Assembly (NCBI RefSeq): GCF_039545095.1
Contig: NZ_BAABRS010000002.1
Coordinates: 372,001 to 436,000, forward strand
DNA length: 64,000 nt
DNA from: Fodinibius salicampi
Lineage (GTDB): Bacteria > Bacteroidota > Rhodothermia > Balneolales > Balneolaceae
Direction: 5' to 3'
Shown: positions 34,265 through 43,545 of the stretch, one piece after another
Layout of the letters: each line of letters begins with the position of its first letter
Numbering within the stretch: the first letter of the stretch is position 1
Position numbers and translations under genes: made by a program
Notes under the pieces: model-generated
The model's input: only the letters and a program-made list of their open reading frames with translations
Database searches by the model: none
Told to the model about the DNA's origin: nothing

Positions 34265-35629
34265 TCAACTGGAAAGTGATTCAAGAAATGTTTCGGTCTT
34301 TTTAGCAGTTTTGAATCCGGATAGAATACAATCAGGTACGGAAACTCCGCCTCGGAAATTACCATCCAGAAAAAGACCGTTATGCTTTTTTTCGATCTCT
34401 TCGATCTGCTTTAAATACTGGTCGTATCCTACCTCATACTGAGGGATATTTTTTTTCCAATAGCGATGATGAGTAAAAATCGGATCGCCTGAAATATTAA
34501 GCAATTCCCCTATTTCATCCATAATAATAGATTGAAGCTCCTGCTTAGGCTTGGAAGCCAGCCCGGGATTTCGGGCACCTCCAATAAAACAAGTCAACAG
34601 CTCATGATCCTTGGGTACCCGATTCGGGAAGAGGGTGGATGAAAAAAGTACACCCAGAGTCCGGCGATCTTCCACTTCGGGAATAAGCATTCCAAAGCCG
34701 TCCAATGGGTGTTCGATTTGACTAGATCTGAATCCCAGTGCGATTACGCTTATTGGAGCATAAGGAAGCTCGTTTAGTTCGTCGGGTATCGATATATTGA
34801 AGATCGAAGAAAGGCTGTGGGCAGGTAGGGTTGAAATGATAACATCGTGGGTCTGAGTAAAAGGCATACCCTTAGTATTGCCACCTACTTCCCAATGGGA
34901 ATCTTTATTAGTAATAGAGGTTATTTCAGTCTCTATATCAATGGTCCCGGAAATAGCTCCGGCCATAGCTTTTGGGAGCGTTTGGTTGCCTTCTTTGAAA
35001 GAGATGAGCGACCGTTTTATTGATGAATTCTTCCGATCTCGCTTGATAGCTCCTTTGAGGAGACTGCCATGCTCCTGCTCCATTTCCCAGAGTGGGGCAA
35101 AGGTGTGCTTAACGGACAATTTTTTTGGATCTCCTGCATAAATACCAGATACGAAAGGATTAATGGCATAATCCAGCGGTTCGGAACCAAGTCGGCGGCT
35201 AATAAAGGAAGCGATTGATTCGTCCGATTGCTCTTGCTTTGCCACAAAAGGTTCTTTAAGAAGTCGGAACTTAGCGTTTAAGGAGAGTAGGCTTGTTTTT
35301 AGAAAATCAGAAACAGATAAAGGGAGAGGGATTGGACGATTATTCTTAACAACATAACGTTTTTTAGCAATATTGTTGGCTTCTACTATTATGTCATTAA
35401 GTCCTAGACTGTCAAGAAGCTCCCATAATTCCGGCGATTTAATCATTAATGTATTGGGACCTTCTTCAACTAACCAGTCATTAATAGAAGCAGTTTTAAT
35501 AGCTCCCCCTACTACGGCCTCTTTTTCGTAAACCGTTACGTTAATATTCTTTTGTGATAAAGCATATGCGGTACTAAGTCCCGATATGCCAGCTCCCAAA
35601 ATACCAACCGTTGAATTTTTTTTAGTCAT
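34265..35629 (-). CDS. hemG: Protoporphyrinogen oxidase, FAD (HemY) type
   Basis: A 454-residue flavoprotein oxidising protoporphyrinogen IX to protoporphyrin IX. The FAD-binding dinucleotide fold is GILGAGISGLSTAYAL, then VYEKEAVVGGAIKT, and EEGPNTLMI is a recognised substrate-side segment. The C-terminal LDGNFRGGVSVPDCILSG is the second FAD contact typical of this family. The FAD-type enzyme is called HemY or HemG in different annotations. It lies outside the heme operon but carries the shared operator-like motif 34 bases upstream. It is divergent from the Fe-binding lipoprotein gene. Confidence 0.94.
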   Translation of the reverse strand: MTKKNSTVGILGAGISGLSTAYALSQKNINVTVYEKEAVVGGAIKTASINDWLVEEGPNTLMIKSPELWELLDSLGLNDIIVEANNIAKKRYVVKNNRPIPLPLSVSDFLKTSLLSLNAKFRLLKEPFVAKQEQSDESIASFISRRLGSEPLDYAINPFVSGIYAGDPKKLSVKHTFAPLWEMEQEHGSLLKGAIKRDRKNSSIKRSLISFKEGNQTLPKAMAGAISGTIDIETEITSITNKDSHWEVGGNTKGMPFTQTHDVIISTLPAHSLSSIFNISIPDELNELPYAPISVIALGFRSSQIEHPLDGFGMLIPEVEDRRTLGVLFSSTLFPNRVPKDHELLTCFIGGARNPGLASKPKQELQSIIMDEIGELLNISGDPIFTHHRYWKKNIPQYEVGYDQYLKQIEEIEKKHNGLFLDGNFRGGVSVPDCILSGFKTAKKTETFLESLSS

Positions 35630-35662
35630 TGTGTAAGAAAATCTATACTTTTGGCATCTTAA

Positions 35663-35677
35663 TTAGAACTAATCTAA
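35663..35677 (+). promoter_or_regulatory. Putative Fur/DtxR-like operator between hemG and the Fe-binding lipoprotein gene
   Basis: TTAGAACTAATCTAA has 5-base inverted half-sites TTAGA/TCTAA. It sits in the 116-base divergent spacer, 34 bases from the hemG start and 69 from the binding-protein start. Close variants precede hemH and the DUF4856/imelysin operon. Confidence 0.5.
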
Positions 35678-35745
35678 ATTAATGCATGCCTGTTTTTGTC
35701 AATCAAAACCAGGATAAGTTTATTAATAATAGGCATTACATATAA

Positions 35746-36834
35746 ATGAACAGTGAAGAACAGACAATGAATATGATGAATTATTTTTCAACAACAATAT
35801 TAGTAGTACTATCTGCAGTTATACTAACTGCTTGTGGTGGATCAACTGATAGTGACGAGCTGATAGTATATTCGGGACGAAGCCAAGCATTAGTGGATCC
35901 CTTGGTGGATGATTTTAAAGAACAGACGGGTATAGATATAAAGGTTCGATACGGCAATGATGCAGAACTGCTTGCAGTAATGAGCGAAGAGGGAGACCAA
36001 AGTCCCGCTGATGTCTATTGGGCCAATACTACCGGTGCACTGGCAAATGCATCCCAGCAGGAGATGTTGACGACCTTGCCAGATTCACTGATTTCAAAAC
36101 CAGCAGCATACAGATCTTCTTCCGGGAAGTGGGTTCCTGTGACAGTCCGATTTCGAGTATTAGCTTATAATCCTGCAAATGTTGATACATCCGATCTTCC
36201 CGGCTCGGTGCTTGATTTACCCGAAATGGAAGAGCTCCAGGGACGTGTTGGATGGACGCCTACCTACTCCAGCTTTTACGATTTTATCACGGCATTACGA
36301 CTTACTGAAAGTGATGAAGTTGCTAAGAATTGGCTCAATAATATGCAATCGCTAGATCCCAAAGCCTACAGCTCAAATACGCCGATGGTACAGGCAATTT
36401 TAGCGGGAGAAATTGATATGGGGCTTACAAATCACTACTACGTAATCCAGACAAAATACGGCGGTAAGGAAGGATATTTTGAGGATCATGAGCACTATGG
36501 TGAAGCAGAGCCAGATCCCAATGCCAGTATTGAGACCTATCACTTTGCAAAAGGTGATATTGGTAACTTGGCATTGGTAACGGGAGCGTCTCAACTTCAG
36601 ACAGCGGATAGTCCGGAGCTAGCCCAAAGATTCTTGAGTTTTTTGCTGTCAAAACAGGCACAGGAGTATGCCGCCGAATCGGTTAATGAATATCCGGTGA
36701 TGGATAATGTGGCACTTCCCGATTATATGCTGGAAGCGGATGAAGCTCTACAGTTGAGTCCCGATTATGACTTTGAACAGTTACAGCAGCTCGAAGGTAC
36801 GCTGAATCTTCTTCGTGAGGTTGGAATAATTTAA
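35746..36834 (+). CDS. Fe(3+) ABC transporter substrate-binding lipoprotein
   Basis: A 362-residue lipoprotein (lipobox LTAC, Cys30 when counted from ATG 35746; ATG codons at residues 8-11 are alternatives). It matches the FbpA/FutA type: LIVYSGRSQALVDPLVDDF, ADVYWANTTGAL, VAVRFR-like VTVRFRVLAYNP, and MGLTNHYYV with the two adjacent tyrosines that bind ferric iron. HFAKGDIGNLALVTGAS follows. No permease or ATPase genes are nearby, so it either pairs with a transporter encoded elsewhere or acts alone. The upstream operator-like motif and the terminator just after it suggest a single-gene iron-responsive unit. Confidence 0.9.
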   Translation: MNSEEQTMNMMNYFSTTILVVLSAVILTACGGSTDSDELIVYSGRSQALVDPLVDDFKEQTGIDIKVRYGNDAELLAVMSEEGDQSPADVYWANTTGALANASQQEMLTTLPDSLISKPAAYRSSSGKWVPVTVRFRVLAYNPANVDTSDLPGSVLDLPEMEELQGRVGWTPTYSSFYDFITALRLTESDEVAKNWLNNMQSLDPKAYSSNTPMVQAILAGEIDMGLTNHYYVIQTKYGGKEGYFEDHEHYGEAEPDPNASIETYHFAKGDIGNLALVTGASQLQTADSPELAQRFLSFLLSKQAQEYAAESVNEYPVMDNVALPDYMLEADEALQLSPDYDFEQLQQLEGTLNLLREVGII

Positions 36835-36859
36835 AGTTGACAAGAGATTTAATTAGTAA

Positions 36860-36895
36860 AGCCCTGTCCGTTTTTTCGGCAGGGCTTTTTTATTT
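36860..36895 (+). terminator. Intrinsic terminator after the Fe-binding lipoprotein gene
   Basis: AGCCCTG (36860-36866) pairs with CAGGGCT (36880-36886), extended inward by CCG/CGG around a T6 loop and followed by a T-run to about 36895. Confidence 0.88.
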
Positions 36896-36937
36896 TTAGA
36901 GGCTTTGCAAAGCCTCCTTTATATATGTATAGGTCAC

Positions 36938-38179
36938 TTAAAGACGAGGGTTAACTACATTGTTATAAATAGAGCCAAAGCTGAATTCAAGTCCAAAACG
37001 CACCTCGTACGAATAAGAAGTAAGCCGTTGACGAAGGTTAAGCAGCTGCTCTTCGTCTGTGATGTCTCCTGCAGGTATGGAAAGCTGATTATTGATCCAT
37101 GCATATTCACCAGAGATATAAAACGAGAGTCCGCGAAAGACTCGAAAGTCAAGCTGAACTTCTGTATCGAGTCGATTTTTGTTAAAATCATGAAGAAAAG
37201 CAGAGGCATTTATGTTTGCTTCAAATTCTCCCCAGGGCTGAGTGAATTCAATATCAGAACTCAGCTGTTGTCGCATTAGCCGTTCAGAGTTTTTACCATA
37301 AATTGTGATATCATTGTAATCATAATACCCACCAGTTAACCTGTACATAAATGTAATTTGTCGTTCTGTGAATTCACGGTAGGGAAAAACACTGTATTCT
37401 ACAGCGGGACTTCCTTCGATACGCAGATCATAATTGTTCCGGGTAGAATGACCTACTCTTGTGAAAATGCCCGCCGACCAATGGTCACTCAGACTTTTAA
37501 CTAATAACAGATCGGCGCCACGACTTTCTCTTATAAAGGTTCTGGTTTCTTCGTCGTCCTCAAAGGTTTGACGCTCGTAAAACTGACTTACATCAAATTC
37601 AAATTTCCATTCCGGTGTTATTCGCTCAGCACTTATACGGCCCCTGAGCCCGAACTCTTTCTCAGATTCCTCCCCTTCAATGTCAGTATCAGCCCGTATA
37701 TCAAACACCCAGTAATTCCAACTGTCACTTTCTGCGTCTGACTGGGAACTCCCTTCTGTAGCCTCATAATTAATATTCAGCTCATCAGCGATAGGCCGAT
37801 CAATCAGGTAGAAAAACAGGCCTCTTTTAATGTATCGGTTAAGGCCAATGCGCTCCTCATCCTGAGTATCTGATTCTGCGGCAAAGTAAGTAAGGGTTCG
37901 ATCCACTCCCTTAAACTCATTGCCACCAATAAATTTTAGAGTGTATTCCTCTCCGCCACTACCTGTTCGCTGATTTGTTATCAGAAGATGAACATCGGCA
38001 TCTTCTTGATTTCGTACGTAGTTGACAAAATTAATTTCGTCTCGAACGTAACCTTCATCGCATGCCCGGCGACAATCCAGATATACATCAATCGTTTTTG
38101 TAGAATCTTGAGCAAGTAATGTTTCGGGTACAAAAAAGAGGAGTAGCGCAAAAAGAGGATATAGATATGCTTTATGCAT
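36938..38179 (-). CDS. Outer-membrane beta-barrel protein of unknown function
   Basis: A 413-residue exported protein (signal peptide ending ETLLAQ). The N-terminal region contains DVYLDCRRACDEGYVRDEI, NFVNYVRNQEDADVHLLIT and TGSGGEEYTLKFIGG. This layout recurs in hypothetical proteins of Bacteroidota and related phyla. The remainder alternates aromatic/polar strands consistent with a barrel of about 14-16 strands (ITFMYRLTGGYYDYNDI; ISGEYAWINNQLS). The C-terminus NPRL lacks the usual final aromatic residue. Function unknown; it sits between the Fe-binding-protein terminator and the FecA-like receptor operon. Confidence 0.7.
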   Translation of the reverse strand: MHKAYLYPLFALLLFFVPETLLAQDSTKTIDVYLDCRRACDEGYVRDEINFVNYVRNQEDADVHLLITNQRTGSGGEEYTLKFIGGNEFKGVDRTLTYFAAESDTQDEERIGLNRYIKRGLFFYLIDRPIADELNINYEATEGSSQSDAESDSWNYWVFDIRADTDIEGEESEKEFGLRGRISAERITPEWKFEFDVSQFYERQTFEDDEETRTFIRESRGADLLLVKSLSDHWSAGIFTRVGHSTRNNYDLRIEGSPAVEYSVFPYREFTERQITFMYRLTGGYYDYNDITIYGKNSERLMRQQLSSDIEFTQPWGEFEANINASAFLHDFNKNRLDTEVQLDFRVFRGLSFYISGEYAWINNQLSIPAGDITDEEQLLNLRQRLTSYSYEVRFGLEFSFGSIYNNVVNPRL

Positions 38180-38440
38180 TATTTTTTAAAACTATTTAGA
38201 GACATCATAATCTCTGTTTCAAGATTTCTATTTTTACCCCGCAAACGGATACAAGTATAAAGAAAAGACTTAATAAAATTTTGTAATAAGATTTAAAGAA
38301 AACCAATACAGTAAAAATCCTTACCTATGTGGGGTGCTTAATTAGTATAAGAGCGCAATATGTACTAAACATGAATGAAATCTGTACTAAAACTGAAGAT
38401 TTGAATTGTTCAGGGTCAGTTATATTCCCTATATGTATTA

Positions 38441-40927
38441 TTAAATTTGAATCCCCAGAGAAATATAGAAGTTGCGAACTTTGGCAGGAATGATGCCCGG
38501 TCCCGGATAGCCGGTAGCGCGACGCGTAAAATATTTTTCATCAGTAAGATTATTTACCCCGGCTTCCAGGTTAAGACGATCAAAGTGGTATTGAGCCGAA
38601 AAATCCATCACTTGATAAGCAGGAATGATGCCCTCAATAGCTGTTGGAGTGCGGTGGGCATTGGAAGCATCCGAAAAATGTTCAGCCACGTAGGTATATT
38701 GATAAGAAGCCTCAAAGCCCGCTTTAGAGAAGGTAAGACCTGTTTTAAGATTAAAGGGAGGAACAAGTTCTACTTCGTTGCCCTCAATGCCATTTTCATT
38801 GGAATTCGTATATGTAGCATTTATAACCGCCAGATTGGTAAACAGGGAAAGGCGCGCATCCCGGGTAGAACCAAAGAGTGAAAGTAAATCTACTTCCGTA
38901 AACGATTCGATACCGTAAATTTTGGCATCGGCGATATTGGTACGATAGCGAAAAGTACGGTCAACGAGGCCATTAAATTTAGGATTTGGCTCAGTGCGTA
39001 ATACGGTGCCAATGCGATCCTCATATGAAAGGTGGAAACCGGTAATATCATAGCTAAAGAGATCATCAATTTGACCCCGAATACCCAGATCCAAATTAAA
39101 CCCCCGTTCGTCTTGCATGTTCGGGTCCACTTCAAGATTGCCTACATCCACTCGGATATCATTAAAATTAATAGCCCGATAATTCTGCGAGTAGTTAGCA
39201 TAGAGTTCGAGCTGGCTGTCATGACGATAACTTGAGCCCACACCAAAAAACAGGAACGAGCGCTCCCGGCTTCGCTCTTCTTCAATACGTTCATCCATAA
39301 GAATGTTACCCGCCAGATCTTTGACTATATTGCGATAGTAGCCGTCAGCTTCGGTGTTGATATATTCAAACCTTGCACCGGGAGTTATGCTAAATTTAGG
39401 AGTGATATTGAAAATATTTTCAACAAATATAGAGCGGTTTTGACTAGGCAGGTCAAAATCTGATCCTTTTAAATTATCCGGATTTAAATACCGGAATTCC
39501 GGTTTGCTTCCATCGGATCCGTTTCCCTGCCGTCGGTGCGTATAACCATTGTAGATCCTTGTGCCGACCAAAAAGACCGAAAGTTCGTTGAGTAGGGGAT
39601 AGCGATGTATAAGGCGCATTTCGTTACCCCAATTTTGGAAGTCGTCTTTTAACAGATCACGCTCACCTCCCTGATCAAGCCGGTCAATTCGCTGAAGGTT
39701 GCCGAGGGCATCACGTCCTGCAACTAACCCAAAAAAGCGACTATTAATTCGAGTCTTGCTATTGAAAATATAATCGGCGTCCAAGGCAAATAGATTCCAG
39801 TTGACTTTAAACCAGTTTCGCTCCCGATGTGACTGGCTGGGATCGTTACGGAATTGGGCGTCGGTTAGTCCACCGGGTTGATGCGCCAGATAATACATAT
39901 GGGTGTATTCGGGTGTAATAGTAAAATCAGGTGTTATATCAATATCAAAAGAAAGGTAAGCCGTATGTTGGTCAAGTTCGGAATTGGGACGCCAGCCGTT
40001 ACTGGTTTTGTACTGGTAAAACCCATAATAATTTATGTCGGCCGTAGAGCCACCTGCACTATTGAAAGAATTGAAAAGTCCGAATGAACCATAGGATTGT
40101 GTGCTTTTAAGTTGAAAGGGGGTGTTCTGGGGACCATCCTTAAACTCAAAATTGAGCATGCCTCCAAACTGCGTTCCATACTGAAGGGAAGCAGCTCCAC
40201 GTATGATTTCAATCCGTTCAAGCGCCTGAACGGGCGGCGTATAATAACTTTCGGGATAGCCGAGTGCATCGGCGGCAATATCGTATCCATTTTGGCGGGT
40301 ATTAAAATTGGAGTTACGCTTTGGACTCAGACCCCGTCCGCCCACGCTGGTTTGAATTCCGGCATCATCGCTTTGCCAGATATTAAGTCCCGGTACTTTG
40401 GCATAGACCTGCCGGCTGTTGTTGCTGGCCTTGTTCAGGGTCATGTCTTCAATTACAAGGACTTCATTCTTTTTACTTTCATTGATGGAAACCCCTTCAA
40501 CTGATTGAAGCCGTGTAATGCCACTCGTGGATTCATTCTCTCCTCCTACAATGACTTCCTCGAGCATATTTCCCAGCATTTTAAGCTGGAAGTCTTGAAT
40601 TATATCAGAATTTTTAAGAATAACTTCCCTGCTTTGGGTTCTTTTCCCTGGGTAATAGACGATAACTTGATATTGACCGGCTGCCAAATTCTTAATTTCG
40701 TAATAACCTTTTTTATTGGTTGTGGTTTTAGATTGATATTGAATCGGCAAGGTATGTTCGTTGTTATCCTGTTTGTTATCAGCAAGATAAATATCAGCAT
40801 TAACAATGGGATTTCCACTGTTATCTGTTACTGTACCGGACAGGGTATAGTTTTGAGCCATGACGCTACTGGTACAGAAACATATGAGCAGAGAGACTAA
40901 TAAGGGAAAAAATGTGCTGTACTTCAT
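38441..40927 (-). CDS. TonB-dependent siderophore-type receptor (FecA-like)
   Basis: An 828-residue outer-membrane receptor. It has a signal peptide ending SSVMAQ, a carboxypeptidase-regulatory-like domain (about residues 27-115, LSGTVTDNSGNPIVNADIYL), then the plug (VYAKVPGLNIWQSDDAG; VGGRGLSPKRNSNFNTRQNG; ALERIEIIRGAASLQYGTQF). A 22-strand barrel follows, ending FYISLGIQI. The architecture resembles ferric-dicitrate or ferric-siderophore receptors. ATG 40925-40927 shares its A with the upstream TAA stop, indicating translational coupling; an earlier in-frame start is unlikely. It is the last gene of the DUF4856-imelysin-carboxylase-like operon. Confidence 0.92.
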   Translation of the reverse strand: MKYSTFFPLLVSLLICFCTSSVMAQNYTLSGTVTDNSGNPIVNADIYLADNKQDNNEHTLPIQYQSKTTTNKKGYYEIKNLAAGQYQVIVYYPGKRTQSREVILKNSDIIQDFQLKMLGNMLEEVIVGGENESTSGITRLQSVEGVSINESKKNEVLVIEDMTLNKASNNSRQVYAKVPGLNIWQSDDAGIQTSVGGRGLSPKRNSNFNTRQNGYDIAADALGYPESYYTPPVQALERIEIIRGAASLQYGTQFGGMLNFEFKDGPQNTPFQLKSTQSYGSFGLFNSFNSAGGSTADINYYGFYQYKTSNGWRPNSELDQHTAYLSFDIDITPDFTITPEYTHMYYLAHQPGGLTDAQFRNDPSQSHRERNWFKVNWNLFALDADYIFNSKTRINSRFFGLVAGRDALGNLQRIDRLDQGGERDLLKDDFQNWGNEMRLIHRYPLLNELSVFLVGTRIYNGYTHRRQGNGSDGSKPEFRYLNPDNLKGSDFDLPSQNRSIFVENIFNITPKFSITPGARFEYINTEADGYYRNIVKDLAGNILMDERIEEERSRERSFLFFGVGSSYRHDSQLELYANYSQNYRAINFNDIRVDVGNLEVDPNMQDERGFNLDLGIRGQIDDLFSYDITGFHLSYEDRIGTVLRTEPNPKFNGLVDRTFRYRTNIADAKIYGIESFTEVDLLSLFGSTRDARLSLFTNLAVINATYTNSNENGIEGNEVELVPPFNLKTGLTFSKAGFEASYQYTYVAEHFSDASNAHRTPTAIEGIIPAYQVMDFSAQYHFDRLNLEAGVNNLTDEKYFTRRATGYPGPGIIPAKVRNFYISLGIQI

Positions 40928-42333
40928 TATTGCAGACTTCTGAACCAATTTTGTTGATTTTCGTTAAATGGAAGGATCCAGTCTTTATGGGTAAATCCGC
41001 GATCCTGATTCGTTAGGTCTACATCAGAATTAATCATCGGTTGACTGCGTCGACCATTGAGCGTCACATAGCTTTCGGCAGTAATTTTGATATCATTAAT
41101 GCCTTGTTTCTGATATTCATCTTCGAGGTAATGGGCAAATTGTAGAATCATATCGGGCTGAGTAGACATCATTTTTTCCTGGTTGGGTGTCAGGTATTTA
41201 TAATTTCGTACCTGCCATTGACGGTCGGTAGCAGGATCGGTAACGTTAAAAGTAATGTGTCCCGCTTTTTCCATTAGCATAACGCGCCACGAAAAACGAT
41301 ATCCCTGCTCCGTCCAGAACAGGTGGCCGGGATAAAGGGCAAAACGTAACGGAACTAAAAGCTGCAGTATGAAGTGAATAATCAAAATCCCGCCAATAAC
41401 ATTTGTACTGTTTTTACTAAGCTGAAATTCTTCACTTTTTTTGGGAGTCGGTTCAGAATTGGGAACAGAAAAGGGCAGAAGCTTCCTTAAACCGGAAATG
41501 GCCCCAATAATTTTTTGGTGGAAATCGGCGGAGAAGAAAATGAGCGTACACAAGATCATGATAAAGGGAAACATGCCGATCTGGAACAGGAAATAGGTCA
41601 TCATATGGAAGATGATGACTGTTATGTAAGCGAAAATCCGTGTAGGCTTCCAGAGCAGAAAGAAGGCAATCGTTAGGTCATAAACCGCTCCGGCCCAGCT
41701 GAAAATGTAAGCGGTAGAAGTGTATTCCAGCAGGGGACCGATAATCGGGAGATCGGCGTTGGCAGGGAGCCAGATTCGCATGGGCATGGCGTTAACCAGC
41801 CAGTCTGGATTGAGTTTGGCCGCCCCGGCAAAAAAGTAAACAAGTCCCAGTTGCAGTTTAAAGATGTTAACCGTCCAGGCCGGTACGTATTCTTTGCGTA
41901 GGGATGGCTTGCGGAGTACATCGAGTGAGAAGCTGTGGTGGGCCGGGACCCACATCAGCAAAAAACTAATAATGCTTACAAAATAATAGTGGTTGAGATA
42001 GTTGGTTTTGTCAATGAGCTCGACATAGGTAAAGCACAGAAAAAAAAGGATGATTCCAAAGCGGTAATAGTAGCCCAGCATGACCGACAGGGCTGCGAGT
42101 CCCATTACAAAAAAGAGCAGGTACATCCCCGTTTCGCCCAGCGGGGTGACCCAGTCGAAGCCATAGTAGGTGAAAAAATAGTCTGGTTCTACATAAAGCT
42201 CATAAATCCACCCTTTAAGTGTAAAGCGGATGATGCTCACCAGCATGATGAATCCGAAGAGGAATCGGAAAACCGCCAGGGGTGCGATTGATACTTGCGG
42301 CGTAATATACTTTTTTACCGATTCGGGAATCAT
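40927..42333 (-). CDS. Vitamin K-dependent gamma-carboxylase-like (HTTM domain) membrane protein
   Basis: A 468-residue protein with at least eight predicted transmembrane helices in the N-terminal two thirds and a soluble C-terminal region. It follows the HTTM/gamma-glutamyl carboxylase pattern: LIDKTNYLNHYYF (compare the carboxylase DKTxxxNHxY pattern), WVPAHHSFSLD and YFFAGAAKLNPDWL. Lys173 lies where the human enzyme's catalytic lysine is, and EQGYRFSWRVMLMEK matches its C-terminal half. Activity is unproven: carboxylation, quinone epoxidation or a transport-linked role are all possible. It lies between the imelysin-like and receptor genes with near-zero spacing, implying a shared iron-related job. 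Confidence 0.85.
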   Translation of the reverse strand: MIPESVKKYITPQVSIAPLAVFRFLFGFIMLVSIIRFTLKGWIYELYVEPDYFFTYYGFDWVTPLGETGMYLLFFVMGLAALSVMLGYYYRFGIILFFLCFTYVELIDKTNYLNHYYFVSIISFLLMWVPAHHSFSLDVLRKPSLRKEYVPAWTVNIFKLQLGLVYFFAGAAKLNPDWLVNAMPMRIWLPANADLPIIGPLLEYTSTAYIFSWAGAVYDLTIAFFLLWKPTRIFAYITVIIFHMMTYFLFQIGMFPFIMILCTLIFFSADFHQKIIGAISGLRKLLPFSVPNSEPTPKKSEEFQLSKNSTNVIGGILIIHFILQLLVPLRFALYPGHLFWTEQGYRFSWRVMLMEKAGHITFNVTDPATDRQWQVRNYKYLTPNQEKMMSTQPDMILQFAHYLEDEYQKQGINDIKITAESYVTLNGRRSQPMINSDVDLTNQDRGFTHKDWILPFNENQQNWFRSLQ

Positions 42334-42339
42334 TAGGAG

Positions 42340-43467
42340 TTAGTCACCGTCGTTGTCTTGGTATGTAATTGTAATACCCAGTGCTGAAGTCATATCAGCT
42401 TTCAGCATTGAAACGAGGGCGTGAAGTTCTTCAAAAGAAGTTAACACCGCTTCATTATTATTTTCGATTTGTTGCGAAAGCGGATCGCTGAGCTGTTCAA
42501 GTGCCGACTGAGCATCTCCAATCTGCGACTTGATATCACTAGTAAGCTCTTCCGTATCAAAATCTACCCTATTATTAATAGAGACAAGGTTGTCATCCAA
42601 GCCTTTGCCACCAGCCCCTGCAAAAATTTGCTCTATTTGATTTAGGTTTGCAATCGCCAGTTCCACTGAATATCCACCATAATAGGCTTCAACGGCTTTT
42701 GGGCGTGGATTACCGGCACTGCGTACTCCTGCAGGGATTCCTATTTTGCCGTCGCGCAGGAATCGCTCGTAATGGCGCACATAGTGATTAATAAGCATAC
42801 CTAGTGAGCTTCCCGCATCAGTACCGGCGTTTTCCTGGCTTAAAAACATTCCGATATAGTCGCCGCCAGAGGACTGCCATTCGCTGGTGGCCGTATCGAT
42901 TTTATCTTTTACAAAAGTGATATTGTCGAGCAGGTAAGTCATGCGATTTTCGGCCTCGGCATCGGTTGTATACATGGCCAGAATTTCTTCATTGCTCTCG
43001 CCCACGCCGTGGAGTAAGTATCCCAGGGTGGGGAGTCCCGCTATATCCTGGTTATCGATACCACCAAAAGAATAATCACCGGAAGAGATATTGTCATTTA
43101 TTTCATTGTCGTCAACCGGATAGGTGTTGATAGATGATCGCAGCAGAATGGATTCTGCCGGGCCAAATTGAAAAGGGCTGACATCCTGCCAGGCTATTCG
43201 AGCGTCTTTTAAAGCTACTTGTAGATTTTCCAGTTGTTCAAGGGTGCGTTCGTTTTCAAAATCTTGAGCTGCAACCTGTAATTCCTTGACAGCGGTTTGT
43301 ATTTCCTCAAAGGCAGGTAGAATAATATTGTTACCGTAGTTGTTGAGCATCTCGGACCGGTCGGAATTATCTTGTTCATCCGGAGATGTACTGTTACTAC
43401 ATGCTGCAAATGATAGCGAGAGCATCAGTATAGCGGAAAAATAAGTGATTCTTGAGTGTATCATCAT
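42340..43467 (-). CDS. Imelysin-like (peptidase M75 family) lipoprotein
   Basis: A 375-residue lipoprotein (lipobox FAAC, Cys23) with the all-helical two-domain layout of imelysin/IrpA-like proteins, which bind iron or act in iron uptake. Recognisable segments are ARIAWQDVSPFQFGPAESI, GLPTLGYLLHGVG and LGMLINHYVRHYERFLRDGKIGIPAG. The family's GxHxxE metal motif is not intact: the equivalent position reads GLPTLGYLL. Metal binding, if any, must use other residues. It lies 6 bases upstream of the carboxylase-like gene and 78 bases downstream of the DUF4856 gene, in the same operon. Confidence 0.88.
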   Translation of the reverse strand: MMIHSRITYFSAILMLSLSFAACSNSTSPDEQDNSDRSEMLNNYGNNIILPAFEEIQTAVKELQVAAQDFENERTLEQLENLQVALKDARIAWQDVSPFQFGPAESILLRSSINTYPVDDNEINDNISSGDYSFGGIDNQDIAGLPTLGYLLHGVGESNEEILAMYTTDAEAENRMTYLLDNITFVKDKIDTATSEWQSSGGDYIGMFLSQENAGTDAGSSLGMLINHYVRHYERFLRDGKIGIPAGVRSAGNPRPKAVEAYYGGYSVELAIANLNQIEQIFAGAGGKGLDDNLVSINNRVDFDTEELTSDIKSQIGDAQSALEQLSDPLSQQIENNNEAVLTSFEELHALVSMLKADMTSALGITITYQDNDGD

Positions 43468-43545
43468 AGGGAATGAATGTTTTAAATGAACCGAACCTTG
43501 CCGAAATTATTTACCGGCAAAATTCGGATCAATATTCAATAAATC

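Noticed and set aside
38180-38440. Possible promoter or operator in the gap between the barrel protein and the FecA-like receptor
   Set aside because: AT-rich with short AGAGA/TCTCT symmetry near the barrel protein start, but no match to the shared 15-base motif and no convincing -10/-35 pair.
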